This document shows, in pieces, positions 16,370 to 24,459 of a stretch of 30,834 nt of DNA. Within the stretch, counting starts at the first letter, position 1. The number at the start of each line of letters is the position of its first letter. The DNA comes from an uncultured Collinsella sp. GTDB taxonomy: Bacteria > Actinomycetota > Coriobacteriia > Coriobacteriales > Coriobacteriaceae. The notes beneath the pieces were generated by a model, which worked only from the letters and a program-made list of their open reading frames with translations, did no database searches and was not told the origin of the DNA. Both the position numbers and the translations under genes were made by a program. Location: the NCBI GenBank assembly GCA_900543605.1, contig UQSK01000019.1, positions 1 to 30,834 on the forward strand. Direction: 5' to 3'.

Positions 16370-17202
16370 GAAAGATCGTATCGGTCCTGAGCGCCGCTGT
16401 GCTTACGCTTACGCTGTGCGCTTGTTCTTCGGGATCTTCTACCTCTTCCATTACCGTCGCCGGCTCCACGACCTGCCTTCCTATCGCCGAGATTGCGGCC
16501 GAGGGCTTTAAAGAGGAGACCGGCATCGACGTGCTCGTTTCCGGTTTGGGTTCTTCCGCTGGCATCGAGGCCGTCAGCGCCGGCACGGCCGATATCGCCA
16601 GCTCCTCCCGTGGACTCAATGCCGACGAACAGGATCTGGGCCTGACTCCCATCGTCATTGCTCACGACGGTATCGCGGTCATCGTGAACGACGATAACCC
16701 GGTCGATAACCTCTCGACCGAGCAGCTCCGCGATATTTATGCCGGCAAGATCACCAACTGGAAAGAAGTCGGTGGCGAGGACCTGAGAATCCAGGTCATC
16801 AATCGAGATGAGGCGTCCGGCACGCGTGAGGCCTTTCGCACCATCGTGATGGACGGCACCCCGTTCGATCGCCGTTCGGCCGTTCTTTCGGGCACGGGCC
16901 AGGTGCGCGACGTGGTATCTCGTTCGCGCGGTGCCATTGGCTACATTTCGCTGGGCTTCGTCGATAGCCTCAACGCCAAGACCTCGGTCAAGGCCGTCTC
17001 GGTCAATCATGTTGAGGCGTCCGAGAAGACGGTCGCGAGCGGCGGCTATCCCATCTCGCGCGACCTTTACTTCTTTGTGAAGGGCGCGCCTTCGCAGCAG
17101 GCGCAGGATTACATCGACTACGTGACGTCAGAAAAGATGGACAAGCAGATTCGCGAGGCGGGCTTTATTCCCGTCACCAACGACGAGAAGGGGAGTGAGT
17201 AG
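16366..17202 (+). CDS. pstS: Phosphate ABC transporter substrate-binding lipoprotein PstS
   Basis: The 278-residue protein starts with a lipoprotein signal peptide, MRKIVSVLSAAVLTLTLCAC, with lipobox L17-C-A-C20; C20 would be lipidated. The mature part is a type II periplasmic-binding-protein domain: ITVAGSTTCLPIAE (phosphate-contacting STT), SSRGLNADEQ, IAVIVNDDNPV, LRDIYAGKITNWKEVGG, and INRDEASGTREAF, whose Arg-Asp-Ser-Gly-Thr contacts are diagnostic of phosphate-binding PstS. It captures orthophosphate outside the cell and passes it to PstCA. There is no obvious ribosome binding site; the ATG lies inside the end of pgeF (ATGA), so translation probably depends on pgeF. Confidence 0.94.
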   Translation: MRKIVSVLSAAVLTLTLCACSSGSSTSSITVAGSTTCLPIAEIAAEGFKEETGIDVLVSGLGSSAGIEAVSAGTADIASSSRGLNADEQDLGLTPIVIAHDGIAVIVNDDNPVDNLSTEQLRDIYAGKITNWKEVGGEDLRIQVINRDEASGTREAFRTIVMDGTPFDRRSAVLSGTGQVRDVVSRSRGAIGYISLGFVDSLNAKTSVKAVSVNHVEASEKTVASGGYPISRDLYFFVKGAPSQQAQDYIDYVTSEKMDKQIREAGFIPVTNDEKGSE

Positions 17203-17203
17203 C

Positions 17204-18130
17204 ATGGAAGCACAGGAAAACTCCCAGACTGAGCAGAATGCTCAGGCACCCAAGAAGCGCGAGCTGGCGCTCGTATCGCGCAGTACCTATATCAAGGAGA
17301 AGGCGCTGCAGTGGATCTTCTTTGCCTGCGCGTTCTTGGCGGTCGTTACCGTCATCCTGATTTTTGTCTTTACCACGTACTCGGCGCTGCCCGTCTTTAC
17401 CGACATCGGTCTGGCGGACTTCTTTAGCTTTACGTGGGCGCCCTCTGAGGGCCACTACGGCATCGTGTCGCTGCTTGCCGGCTCAGGTCTGGTGACCGTC
17501 GGTGCGCTCGCCATGGGCGTGCCGCTAGGTGTGGGCACGGCCGTGTACCTGGTCGAGATCGCCGGCAAGCGCGTGCGCAAGCTTATCAGCCCTGCCGTTG
17601 ACCTGTTGGCCGGCATCCCTTCTATCATCTATGGCTTCTTTGGAATGATCATCATCCGTCCGTTTATCGCGCAACTGACCGGTGGTCTTGGTTTTGGTGC
17701 GCTGACGGCGTGGTTCGTGCTTGCCATCATGATCGTTCCTACCATCACCACGCTCACCATCGATGCCCTCAATTCCATTCCCATGGGCATTCGCGAGGCA
17801 TCGTATGCCATGGGTGCTACTAAGTGGCAGACCATCTATAAGGTCGTGCTACCTGCCGCTAAGCTGGGTATCGTGGATGCCATCGTGCTGGGTATGGGCC
17901 GTGCCATCGGAGAGACCATGGCCGTGCTTATGGTCGTGGGTAACGCCCCGGTTATTCCCGACAGCATTGCGAGCCCCATCTCGACGCTCACGAGCCAGAT
18001 CGCGCTCGACATGAGCTATTCCTCGGGTCTGCACCGCTCGGCGCTGTTCGGCATGGGTGTGGTCCTGTTTATCATCTCCGCCACGCTGGTGGGCATCGTC
18101 CGTCTGATTTCCAAGAAGAAGAGGGGGTAG
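17204..18130 (+). CDS. pstC: Phosphate ABC transporter permease PstC
   Basis: The 308-residue inner-membrane permease has a charged cytoplasmic tail of about 30 residues and about six membrane helices. The first is at about residues 40-60 (FFACAFLAVVTVILIFVF). The transporter signature region is present as SIPMGIREASYAMGATKWQT followed by LGIVDAIVLGMGRAIGETMA, where the EAA-type loop contacts the PstB ATPase. LAGIPSIIYGFFGMIII is typical of PstC. ATG 17204 is chosen because AAGGGGAG (17188-17195) lies 8 bases upstream; a GTG at 17195 falls inside that site. pstS ends one base upstream, so the genes are co-transcribed. Confidence 0.94.
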   Translation: MEAQENSQTEQNAQAPKKRELALVSRSTYIKEKALQWIFFACAFLAVVTVILIFVFTTYSALPVFTDIGLADFFSFTWAPSEGHYGIVSLLAGSGLVTVGALAMGVPLGVGTAVYLVEIAGKRVRKLISPAVDLLAGIPSIIYGFFGMIIIRPFIAQLTGGLGFGALTAWFVLAIMIVPTITTLTIDALNSIPMGIREASYAMGATKWQTIYKVVLPAAKLGIVDAIVLGMGRAIGETMAVLMVVGNAPVIPDSIASPISTLTSQIALDMSYSSGLHRSALFGMGVVLFIISATLVGIVRLISKKKRG

Positions 18131-18133
18131 GCT

Positions 18134-19039
18134 ATGTCCGATTCCGTTGACACGACGGTCGATACGACCTCGTCGCGCGAGCGCATCAAGCGTGCCCTTT
18201 CCCACGGCAAGAAGGGCCGCATCAATAAGGACCTGTCAAACAAGATCATGCTCGGTGTGTTCCGCGCCGCGGCATACATCACCACGCTGGTGCTGGTTGC
18301 TATCATCGCCTACGTGGTCATTAACGGCCTGCCACATATCTCGCTCGACTTTATCTTCGGTTGGCCCCAGGGCGTCAACGCTGAGGGCGGTATTTGGCCC
18401 ACGATCGTCTCGACCGTCTATGTGACGGCGCTCGCCATGCTTATCTGCACGCCGATCGCTGTGCTGGCAGCCGTCTATCTGGCCGAGTATGCCAAGCAGG
18501 GCAAGATCGTCGAGCTCATTCGCTACGCTGCTGACGCTTTGGCCTCGGTGCCCTCCATCGTTATGGGCTTGTTTGGCTACGCCTTGTTTGTCGAGGCCAT
18601 GGGCCTGGGCCTTTCGATGGTCTCTGCCGCTCTGGCGCTGGCGCTTCTGATGCTGCCCATCGTAATGCGCACCACCGAAGAGGCCATTCGCGCCGTTCCG
18701 CGCTATATTCGTTGGGGCGCGTACGGCCTGGGCGCCACCAAGTGGCAGGTTGTCTCCAAGATCGTGCTTCCTTCTGCCTTTGGCCGTATTGCCACGGGCA
18801 TCGTCCTCGCCATCGGCCGTGCCATCGGCGAGACCGCGGTGGTGCTCTACACCATGGGCCAGGCCATCAATCTACCTATCTCGCCGCTCGATTCCGGCCG
18901 CCCCATGACGGTTCACCTGTACCTGCTTGCCAACGACGGCATCAACATGAACGCAGCCTACGGCACCGCGCTCTTGCTGATGGTGATCATTTTGGCCTTC
19001 AACCTGTTTGCGCGCTTCCTGTCGCGCAAGCGTCGCTAG
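18134..19039 (+). CDS. pstA: Phosphate ABC transporter permease PstA
   Basis: The 301-residue permease partners PstC. A basic N-terminal tail of about 40 residues is followed by about six helices. The first is at about 50-68 (AAYITTLVLVAIIAYVVING). WPTIVSTVYVTALAMLICTP, LASVPSIVMGLFGYALFV and RYIRWGAYGLGATKWQVV with GIVLAIGRAIGETAVV show the binding-protein-dependent permease fold and its ATPase-contact loop. The start follows the pstC stop by 3 bases with AGAGGGGGT in front. The C-terminus is short and basic (RFLSRKRR). Confidence 0.94.
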   Translation: MSDSVDTTVDTTSSRERIKRALSHGKKGRINKDLSNKIMLGVFRAAAYITTLVLVAIIAYVVINGLPHISLDFIFGWPQGVNAEGGIWPTIVSTVYVTALAMLICTPIAVLAAVYLAEYAKQGKIVELIRYAADALASVPSIVMGLFGYALFVEAMGLGLSMVSAALALALLMLPIVMRTTEEAIRAVPRYIRWGAYGLGATKWQVVSKIVLPSAFGRIATGIVLAIGRAIGETAVVLYTMGQAINLPISPLDSGRPMTVHLYLLANDGINMNAAYGTALLLMVIILAFNLFARFLSRKRR

Positions 19040-19051
19040 TTAAGGAGTCCC

Positions 19052-19851
<800 letters not shown>

Positions 19852-19855
<4 letters not shown>

Positions 19856-19893
19856 TCGGCGCGACTAGTCCCAAGCCGATCGGACCTGGTCCG
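19852..19893 (+). other. Overlapping inverted repeats between pstB and phoU
   Basis: The arms CTGATCGGC (19852-19860) and GCCGATCGG (19875-19883) form a 9-bp stem with one G-T pair and a 14-base loop; the stem includes the pstB stop codon. A second palindrome, CGGACC-T-GGTCCG (19881-19893), shares three bases with it, so the two hairpins would compete. There is no T run, so this is more likely an RNA-processing or stability element than a terminator. Confidence 0.5.
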
Positions 19894-19947
19894 GTGCGTA
19901 TTCACTGTGCGGGCGGCATGACCGCACCCAACTGATTGGAGTGAACC

Positions 19948-20805
19948 ATGCGCAAACTGTTTTCCCGTCAGCTCATCGAGGCCCGCCACGAGATGCTGAG
20001 CATCTACGAGGCCGTCGATCTGGCCCTCCACGATGCCGTGAAGGCCTATGTGACCGACGACCGCAAGCTCGCCACCAAGACCAAGAAGCGCACGCTTTCG
20101 ATTGACGCGCGCTGCGCTAACTTGGAGGCCGTGTGCTACAACCTGATCGCCACGCAGTCGCCGGTCGCCTCCGACTTCCGCTTGCTGCAGACGATCATCT
20201 ACGTCGACTTTAACCTGCAGCGCATGACCGATAAGGTTCGCCAGATCTGCCGCGCCACGCGTCATATGATCAAGGCTGACATCTCGCTGCCCCAGGAGCT
20301 CGTCGGTACGGTTGAGGCCGAAGCCGAAGCTGTTTACCAGGTGCTGGGTTCGTCGCTTTCTGCGCTCGTCACCAATGACATGTCCATCATCTGCAACCTG
20401 GCCGTCGAGGACGAGCCAGTGCACGCCGCCTACGAGAAGTTCTTCCGCACCTTTAACCGTATGGATACGGGCGACATTATGGACGACGACAGCAACTATG
20501 ACGATCTGCGCCGCGCCATCATGGTTTCGCGCTACCTCGATCGCATCGCTTCGATTTCCATCGATGCCGCCTGCCGTCTGACCTTCCTGTTGACTGGTCA
20601 GCGTATGAATGCCGGCGATATCGCCCGCACTGATGAGGATGAGCTCGAGAGCATGCGCGTGCCTTCGGGCGAGGGTGTTATCATGAGGCCCGCCGTCGAC
20701 GCGCACTACGTTGCCAAGGTGCCCGTTAACGAGGTCAGCGAGGGTCTTCGCTACCTGCTCGATCATCTTGAGGACGAGGACGATGGCGAGGACGACGAGG
20801 AGTAA
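19948..20805 (+). CDS. phoU: PhoU phosphate-signalling protein with acidic C-terminal extension
   Basis: The 285-residue protein has the PhoU layout of two three-helix bundles; FSRQLIEARHEML is the usual start, and a run from about residue 40 includes RTLSIDARCANLEAVCYNLI and ASDFRLLQTIIYVDFNLQRM, where the E/D-rich helix face binds metal. PhoU proteins restrain PstSCAB and the PhoR kinase when phosphate is plentiful. They are usually about 215-240 residues; this one has an extra tail of about 60 residues ending in DEDDGEDDEE. ATG 19948 follows TTGGAG by 6 bases. The gene is 92 bases after pstB and is probably in the same operon. No phoB/phoR pair is visible in the window. Confidence 0.9.
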   Translation: MRKLFSRQLIEARHEMLSIYEAVDLALHDAVKAYVTDDRKLATKTKKRTLSIDARCANLEAVCYNLIATQSPVASDFRLLQTIIYVDFNLQRMTDKVRQICRATRHMIKADISLPQELVGTVEAEAEAVYQVLGSSLSALVTNDMSIICNLAVEDEPVHAAYEKFFRTFNRMDTGDIMDDDSNYDDLRRAIMVSRYLDRIASISIDAACRLTFLLTGQRMNAGDIARTDEDELESMRVPSGEGVIMRPAVDAHYVAKVPVNEVSEGLRYLLDHLEDEDDGEDDEE

Positions 20806-20842
20806 GCAACCCCGTTCGTCGAAAGATTGTAAATACCTAAGT

Positions 20843-20874
20843 GAGCGCGGCCTTGCACATGCGGGGCCGCGCTC
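20843..20874 (+). terminator. Hairpin after phoU, probable terminator
   Basis: GAGCGCGGCC (20843-20852) and GGCCGCGCTC (20865-20874) make a perfect 10-bp GC-rich stem with a 12-base loop. Only TTGCGTT follows, so the T tract is poor. It may end the pst operon incompletely and leave some read-through into yggS. Confidence 0.55.
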
Positions 20875-20924
20875 TTGCGTTAGCATGGGACTACTTGTTT
20901 GGCTGTCAGCGGAGGCGATTAGCA

Positions 20925-21662
20925 ATGGATAACTATTTGGACTTGATGCGCGCTCGCCGCGAGCAGATTCTGGAACGTTTTTATGCGGCGCTCGATCGCG
21001 CGGGCCGCCCCCACGACGCCGCGCGCCTCATTGCCGTGTCCAAGACCGTTGGTGTCGATGAGACCGTTGCCGCCATCCAGGCGGGGTATCGCCATTTTGC
21101 CGAGAACCGCCCGCAGGAGCTGGTTCGCAAGCTCACGGGTCTGGCGGAGCATCCGGAGCTGCCCGAGGTTCGCTTCGATATGATCGGCAACCTGCAGACC
21201 AATAAGATCAATGCGGTGCTGGGCTCAGCCGAGCTGATTCACTCGGTGGGTTCGCTGCATCTGGCGCAGGCGATCTCGAGCCGTGCTGTCCGCAAGATTG
21301 AGGCAGGTGAGCTCGCCGGCCTCCAGCGTGTGCTCATTGAGGTCAATGTGAGTGGTGAGGAGTCGAAGGGAGGCTTTTCGCCCGATGAGATTCGCGCCGC
21401 CGCGGGTGAGCTTGCGGAACTTGAGGGAATTTGCGTGCAGGGGCTTATGACTATGGCGCCCCGGGGGAATAAGGATGTGGCACGCCGCACCTTTGCGGGG
21501 CTTCGTGAGCTGAGGGATGAGCTGGAGGCAGCGCATCCCGATTTGAACCTGCCTGAGCTTTCCTGCGGCATGAGCGAGGACTTTGAGCCTGCCCTTGAGG
21601 AGGGCTCTACGCTCGTTCGCCTGGGCAGGGTAGTATTTAGCCCGGAGTTTGCAGTAAAATAA
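20925..21662 (+). CDS. yggS: YggS/YlmE-type pyridoxal-phosphate homeostasis protein
   Basis: The 245-residue single-domain protein resembles the N-terminal TIM barrel of alanine racemase. K40 in LIAVSKTVGVDET is the expected pyridoxal 5'-phosphate Schiff-base lysine. HFAENRPQEL, FDMIGNLQTNKI, LIEVNVSGEESKGGF, GLMTMAP and LSCGMSEDFEPALEEGSTLV are the family blocks. Members have no known catalytic activity and keep PLP and amino-acid pools balanced. The ATG at 20925 is preceded by GGAGG (20911-20915) with a 9-base gap. In Gram-positives this gene (ylmE) neighbours sepF, as here. Confidence 0.92.
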   Translation: MDNYLDLMRARREQILERFYAALDRAGRPHDAARLIAVSKTVGVDETVAAIQAGYRHFAENRPQELVRKLTGLAEHPELPEVRFDMIGNLQTNKINAVLGSAELIHSVGSLHLAQAISSRAVRKIEAGELAGLQRVLIEVNVSGEESKGGFSPDEIRAAAGELAELEGICVQGLMTMAPRGNKDVARRTFAGLRELRDELEAAHPDLNLPELSCGMSEDFEPALEEGSTLVRLGRVVFSPEFAVK

Positions 21663-21722
21663 GGCTCTGAAGTGCGCACTGATTATCGGGGCGCCTGCAC
21701 TAAACCGCGAGAGGACACAACC

Positions 21723-22445
21723 ATGGGCTTCCTTGACGAGATTAAAAATAAGATGCACCTGGGCGGCCAGCAGGGTTACGACCAGGGTTATGGCCAAGAC
21801 GACGACTACGGCTACGATGACGGCTACGACGATGGCTATCAGAACAACGGCTACAGCGGTGCTTCGGGCGAGGGCTTCTACACCCAAGACGAGCCGAGCA
21901 ACGGCCTGCTGGGCCAGACGCGTCGCGGTGAGGCCGAGTCGGTCGCGGTGTACACGCGCTCCGGTCAGCTGGTCGGCGATGACTCCCGCCATGCCACGAC
22001 GTATAACCCGCCTTCGCGCTCGCAGGACAGTGTTGCGAGCGGTTATCGTCCTGGTGCCTATGACACGCCGTCTAGCTACGCCGAGAACACCCGCGCCCGT
22101 GCCGCCGCTGCGCCTGCGCCTGCACCGAGCGATGCCTCGGCCTATGCGAGCAATATCATCAACGCCACACCGCAGCTGCCGGCCTATGTCCTGCGCCCCG
22201 AGAGCTATGACGACGTGGAGACCGTGGTGCGCCGCGTTCGCACCAAGCAGCCTGTCGCACTGATTTTTGTGGGCGTACGCACCGAAGTTGCCAAGCGCGT
22301 CTTGGACTTCTCTTACGGCTTTGCCTGCGGTCTGGGTGCCACGGTCAAGGAGGTGGGCGACCGCGTGTTCATGGTGCTGCCCGCCGGTTGCGAGGTCAAA
22401 GATTCGGACCTCAAGAAGCTTCGTGCCGACGGCTACCTCAAGTAA
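21723..22445 (+). CDS. sepF: SepF, FtsZ membrane anchor
   Basis: SepF bends and tethers FtsZ filaments at the membrane. The 240-residue protein has the N-terminal amphipathic helix MGFLDEIKNKMHLG, then a tail at 18-46 with seven Tyr (positions 19, 23, 29, 31, 35, 39, 44) among Asp and Gly, a disordered Ala/Pro/Ser linker, and the conserved SepF domain from about residue 155: PAYVLRPESYDDVETVVRRV, KQPVALIFVGV, AKRVLDFSYGFACGLGATVK and VGDRVFMVLPAGCEV. ATG 21723 is chosen because it restores the membrane helix and has GAGAGG upstream. The Tyr/Asp tail is longer than in B. subtilis SepF. With ftsA missing, it is the most likely ring tether here. Confidence 0.93.
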   Translation: MGFLDEIKNKMHLGGQQGYDQGYGQDDDYGYDDGYDDGYQNNGYSGASGEGFYTQDEPSNGLLGQTRRGEAESVAVYTRSGQLVGDDSRHATTYNPPSRSQDSVASGYRPGAYDTPSSYAENTRARAAAAPAPAPSDASAYASNIINATPQLPAYVLRPESYDDVETVVRRVRTKQPVALIFVGVRTEVAKRVLDFSYGFACGLGATVKEVGDRVFMVLPAGCEVKDSDLKKLRADGYLK

Positions 22446-22466
22446 AGACAAGACGAGGAGATTCCC

Positions 22467-22748
22467 ATCAACATCTACACTATCGTCCAGCTGGTCAACA
22501 CGCTGTTCAACTTCTATTCCACGCTCATTGTCGTCTACTGCTTTATGACGTGGATTCCCATGAAGCAGGGTGGTTTGCTTCAGGATATTGCCGCGGTGCT
22601 TGATAGCGTGTGCGGTCCGTGGCTCAACCTGTTCCGTCGTTTCATCCCGCCGATGGGCGGTATCGATTTTTCGCCGGTCGTTGCGATTATTGCGTTGCAG
22701 TTGGTGCAGAGGCTGGTTCTGCAGCTTCTTATAGGTATACTCGTGTAG
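22467..22748 (+). CDS. yggT: YggT-family membrane protein (YlmG), apparent ATC start
   Basis: The 93-residue protein has two membrane segments. The first is about residues 3-25 (IYTIVQLVNTLFNFYSTLIV, then VYCFMTW). A P.LNLFRRFIPPMGGIDFSP loop follows, then VVAIIALQLVQRLVLQLLIG. The FRR.IPP.GGID.SP loop is the YggT signature. The first ATG in frame (22545) would delete the whole first helix. Upstream to the in-frame TAA at 22443 there is no ATG, GTG or TTG; ATC at 22467 stands 6 bases after AGGAG (22456-22460) and gives the usual family length. CTG at 22491 has no ribosome binding site. YlmG is linked to division and membrane organisation in Gram-positives and plastids, with no firm biochemical role. 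Confidence 0.82.
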   Translation: MNIYTIVQLVNTLFNFYSTLIVVYCFMTWIPMKQGGLLQDIAAVLDSVCGPWLNLFRRFIPPMGGIDFSPVVAIIALQLVQRLVLQLLIGILV

Positions 22749-22808
22749 AACTGACTTAGTAACTTACGTCGGGCGTGTAGCGCCGAGGCGATGAAAAGGA
22801 GACTTGTT

Positions 22809-23483
22809 ATGGCTATTACCCCTGCAGACATCCAGGCTCAGACTTTCTCTGAGGCCAAGCGTGGCTACGATCCTGCCGAGGTCGACGTCTTCTTGGAGAC
22901 GCTGTCCTCCGAGGTTGACGCTATGCTCGCTAAGATCGTTGACCTTAAGGGTCGTCTGACTGCTACCGAGCAGCAGCTTGCCGATGCGCAGGCTCAGCTT
23001 GCCCAGGCTCAGGATACCGCCGACCAGGCCGTTCCTGCCGCCCCCGTGGCTGCTCCCGCCCCTGACTTCTCCGCTCAGGAGCGCCAGATTTCCGCTGCCC
23101 TGATCGCTGCCCAGCAGACCGCTGAGACCATCGTTAACGATGCCAACGAGAACGCTGAGCGTATCCGCAACGAGGCTGACGCCAAGGCCCGCGAGGTTAT
23201 CCGCCAGGCTCTGACCGAAAAGCAGGCCGAGCTCGAGGAGATCGATCGTCTCAAGGCTTCCCGTGAGGAGTTCAAGGCCGAGTATCTCAAACTCATCCAG
23301 CACTTCATGGACGATGCCCAAAACTCCTTCCCGGCCGATCTGATGGCCTCCACGCCGGTCGGTTCTGCCGCTTCTCCTGCGGTGACTGTTCCCGCCGAGC
23401 CGCTGCCCGTCGCTGACCCGGTTGTCCCCGTGGCCGACCCCTTCGCCCCGATCGACAACTTTGCCGCCGACGACTTGGACTAA
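22809..23483 (+). CDS. divIVA: DivIVA-domain pole/septum scaffold protein
   Basis: The 224-residue protein begins MAITPADIQAQTFSEAKRGY followed by DPAEVDVFLETLSSEVDAML, the DivIVA membrane-binding lipid domain (the I...F....RGYD..EVD.FL pattern). Coiled coils follow at about 38-75 and 95-165, separated by a Pro/Ala linker; the C-terminus is Pro/Val/Asp-rich. DivIVA proteins bind curved membrane and recruit division or polar-growth factors. ATG 22809 follows AAAAGGAG with a good gap. TATACT at 22736-22741, at the end of yggT, could be a -10 box, but the -35 region is unclear. A strong terminator closes the block. The ylmH gene usually found between yggT and divIVA is absent. Confidence 0.9.
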   Translation: MAITPADIQAQTFSEAKRGYDPAEVDVFLETLSSEVDAMLAKIVDLKGRLTATEQQLADAQAQLAQAQDTADQAVPAAPVAAPAPDFSAQERQISAALIAAQQTAETIVNDANENAERIRNEADAKAREVIRQALTEKQAELEEIDRLKASREEFKAEYLKLIQHFMDDAQNSFPADLMASTPVGSAASPAVTVPAEPLPVADPVVPVADPFAPIDNFAADDLD

Positions 23484-23509
23484 CATTCGGCCTACAATTT
23501 AGTGCCTAG

Positions 23510-23539
23510 AAAGGACCCGCAGCTTGCGGGTCCTTTTTT
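23510..23539 (+). terminator. Intrinsic terminator after divIVA
   Basis: AAAGGACCCGCA (23510-23521) pairs perfectly with TGCGGGTCCTTT (23525-23536) across a GCT loop, followed by a run ending at T 23539. It faces the convergent nitroreductase gene, which has its own terminator just beyond. Confidence 0.95.
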
Positions 23540-23564
23540 ATGACTGTGCCGGGGTGCGTAACAT

Positions 23565-23601
23565 AAAAACCGAGCCCTGCACATAGTGGCGCAGAACTCG
23601 G
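23565..23601 (-). terminator. Intrinsic terminator of the nitroreductase gene
   Basis: Read on the - strand, CCGAGTTCTGC and GCAGGGCTCGG form an 11-bp stem with two G-T pairs and a 10-base loop, followed by TTTTTA. It lies about 50 bases after the nitroreductase stop codon. Confidence 0.85.
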
Positions 23602-23649
23602 CGAACGGGTGAGCGGTCAAGGGTAGGTTTTAAGGCATGTCCCAAAAAT

Positions 23650-24180
23650 CTACTTGAGGAGGAAGTCGGAGAGGGGAATGGTGCGGGCCTCGCGATGCTC
23701 GGGATCGGCGATGTGGTCGGCAGGATATCCGCAGACGAGCATGTGATAGGGATAGACGCCCTCGGGCAGGTTGAACTGCTCCTGTGCCACCTCAGGCTTA
23801 AAATGGCACACCCAGCACGTTCCTAGGCCCTGCTCGGTGGCCTCCATCATCATCTGATCGCACACGATGGACGTATCGATTTCACTGGAATTCATCTGGT
23901 CATACGGGCGCACCCAAGCATCATCGGTAACGCTGCAAATAAGAAAGACAAGCGGAGCCCCAAAGATAGACCCATCACGAGCAAACCGGGGCTGACAAGC
24001 AGCAGCCTTCTCCAGAAGCTCAGGCGTATCCAACACCATCACACGGGTTGGATGATTATTACAAGCAGAAGGAGCAACACGCCCAGCCTCAACAATGGCA
24101 TCCACCACAGCCTGCTCAACAGAACGATCCTCAAACTCACGACAAGAATACCGAGACCGAGCCAGATCCAAATACCCCAT
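23650..24180 (-). CDS. Nitroreductase-family flavoprotein
   Basis: The 176-residue protein begins MGYLDLARSRYSCREFEDRS, the nitroreductase FMN-phosphate contact region (SR.S.R.F), then VEAGRVAPSACNNHPTRVMV, and near the end TEQGLGTCWVC and YPYHMLVCGYPAD, as in small FMN-dependent nitroreductases that act as dimers with NAD(P)H. The substrate cannot be told from sequence. The ATG at 24180 follows GGAGGGTTTGGTT, giving a good ribosome binding site; the reading frame is open further upstream, but that would add non-conserved residues. It is a single gene convergent with divIVA. The coding strand of its first half is rich in G and T, unlike the neighbours (see findings). Confidence 0.85.
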   Translation of the reverse strand: MGYLDLARSRYSCREFEDRSVEQAVVDAIVEAGRVAPSACNNHPTRVMVLDTPELLEKAAACQPRFARDGSIFGAPLVFLICSVTDDAWVRPYDQMNSSEIDTSIVCDQMMMEATEQGLGTCWVCHFKPEVAQEQFNLPEGVYPYHMLVCGYPADHIADPEHREARTIPLSDFLLK

Positions 24181-24346
24181 AACCAAACCCTCCAAAGTCA
24201 GCAAATCAATCCAAGGTAAACCAAAGGGTACCCAAACCCCCATCCACCCAAACGCCCACCGAATACCAAAGTGTTCAATTGAGTATTAAAGGCCCCCTCG
24301 GCCAACCCCCCATTGCGCTCTAACTATCAGCCAAAGTTCCAATGGT

Positions 24347-24454
24347 GGTACGTAAGGCGAAGGGCCGGCCACGGTTTACTTTCGAACGACTCTGCTACGC
24401 AGCCGGAGTGAGAAAGCAAACCGTGGCCGGCCCTTCGCCGCCGGGACACGTACC
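24347..24454. repeat. Long near-perfect palindrome (about 108 bases)
   Basis: A perfect 22-bp inverted repeat, 24356-24377 against 24418-24439, starts GGCGAAGGGCC and ends GGCCGGCCCTTCGCC on the right arm. It continues inward after one mismatch with CTTTC (24379-24383) and GAAAG (24412-24416), and again with ACTC/GAGT (24389-24392, 24406-24409) and CTGC-TAC-GCAG (24392-24402). Outside, GGTACGT (24347-24353) pairs with ACGTACC (24448-24454) across an uneven internal loop. There is no ORF and no T tract. It lies 5 bases beyond the stop of the DUF47 gene and upstream of the nitroreductase gene. It may be a REP- or MITE-like element or a stabilising 3' structure of the pit operon. Confidence 0.9.
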
Positions 24455-24459
24455 CCCAA

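Noticed and set aside
24181..24243. N-terminal extension of the nitroreductase (from 24243)
   Set aside because: Added residues are not family-like, and GGAGG lies directly before the ATG at 24180.
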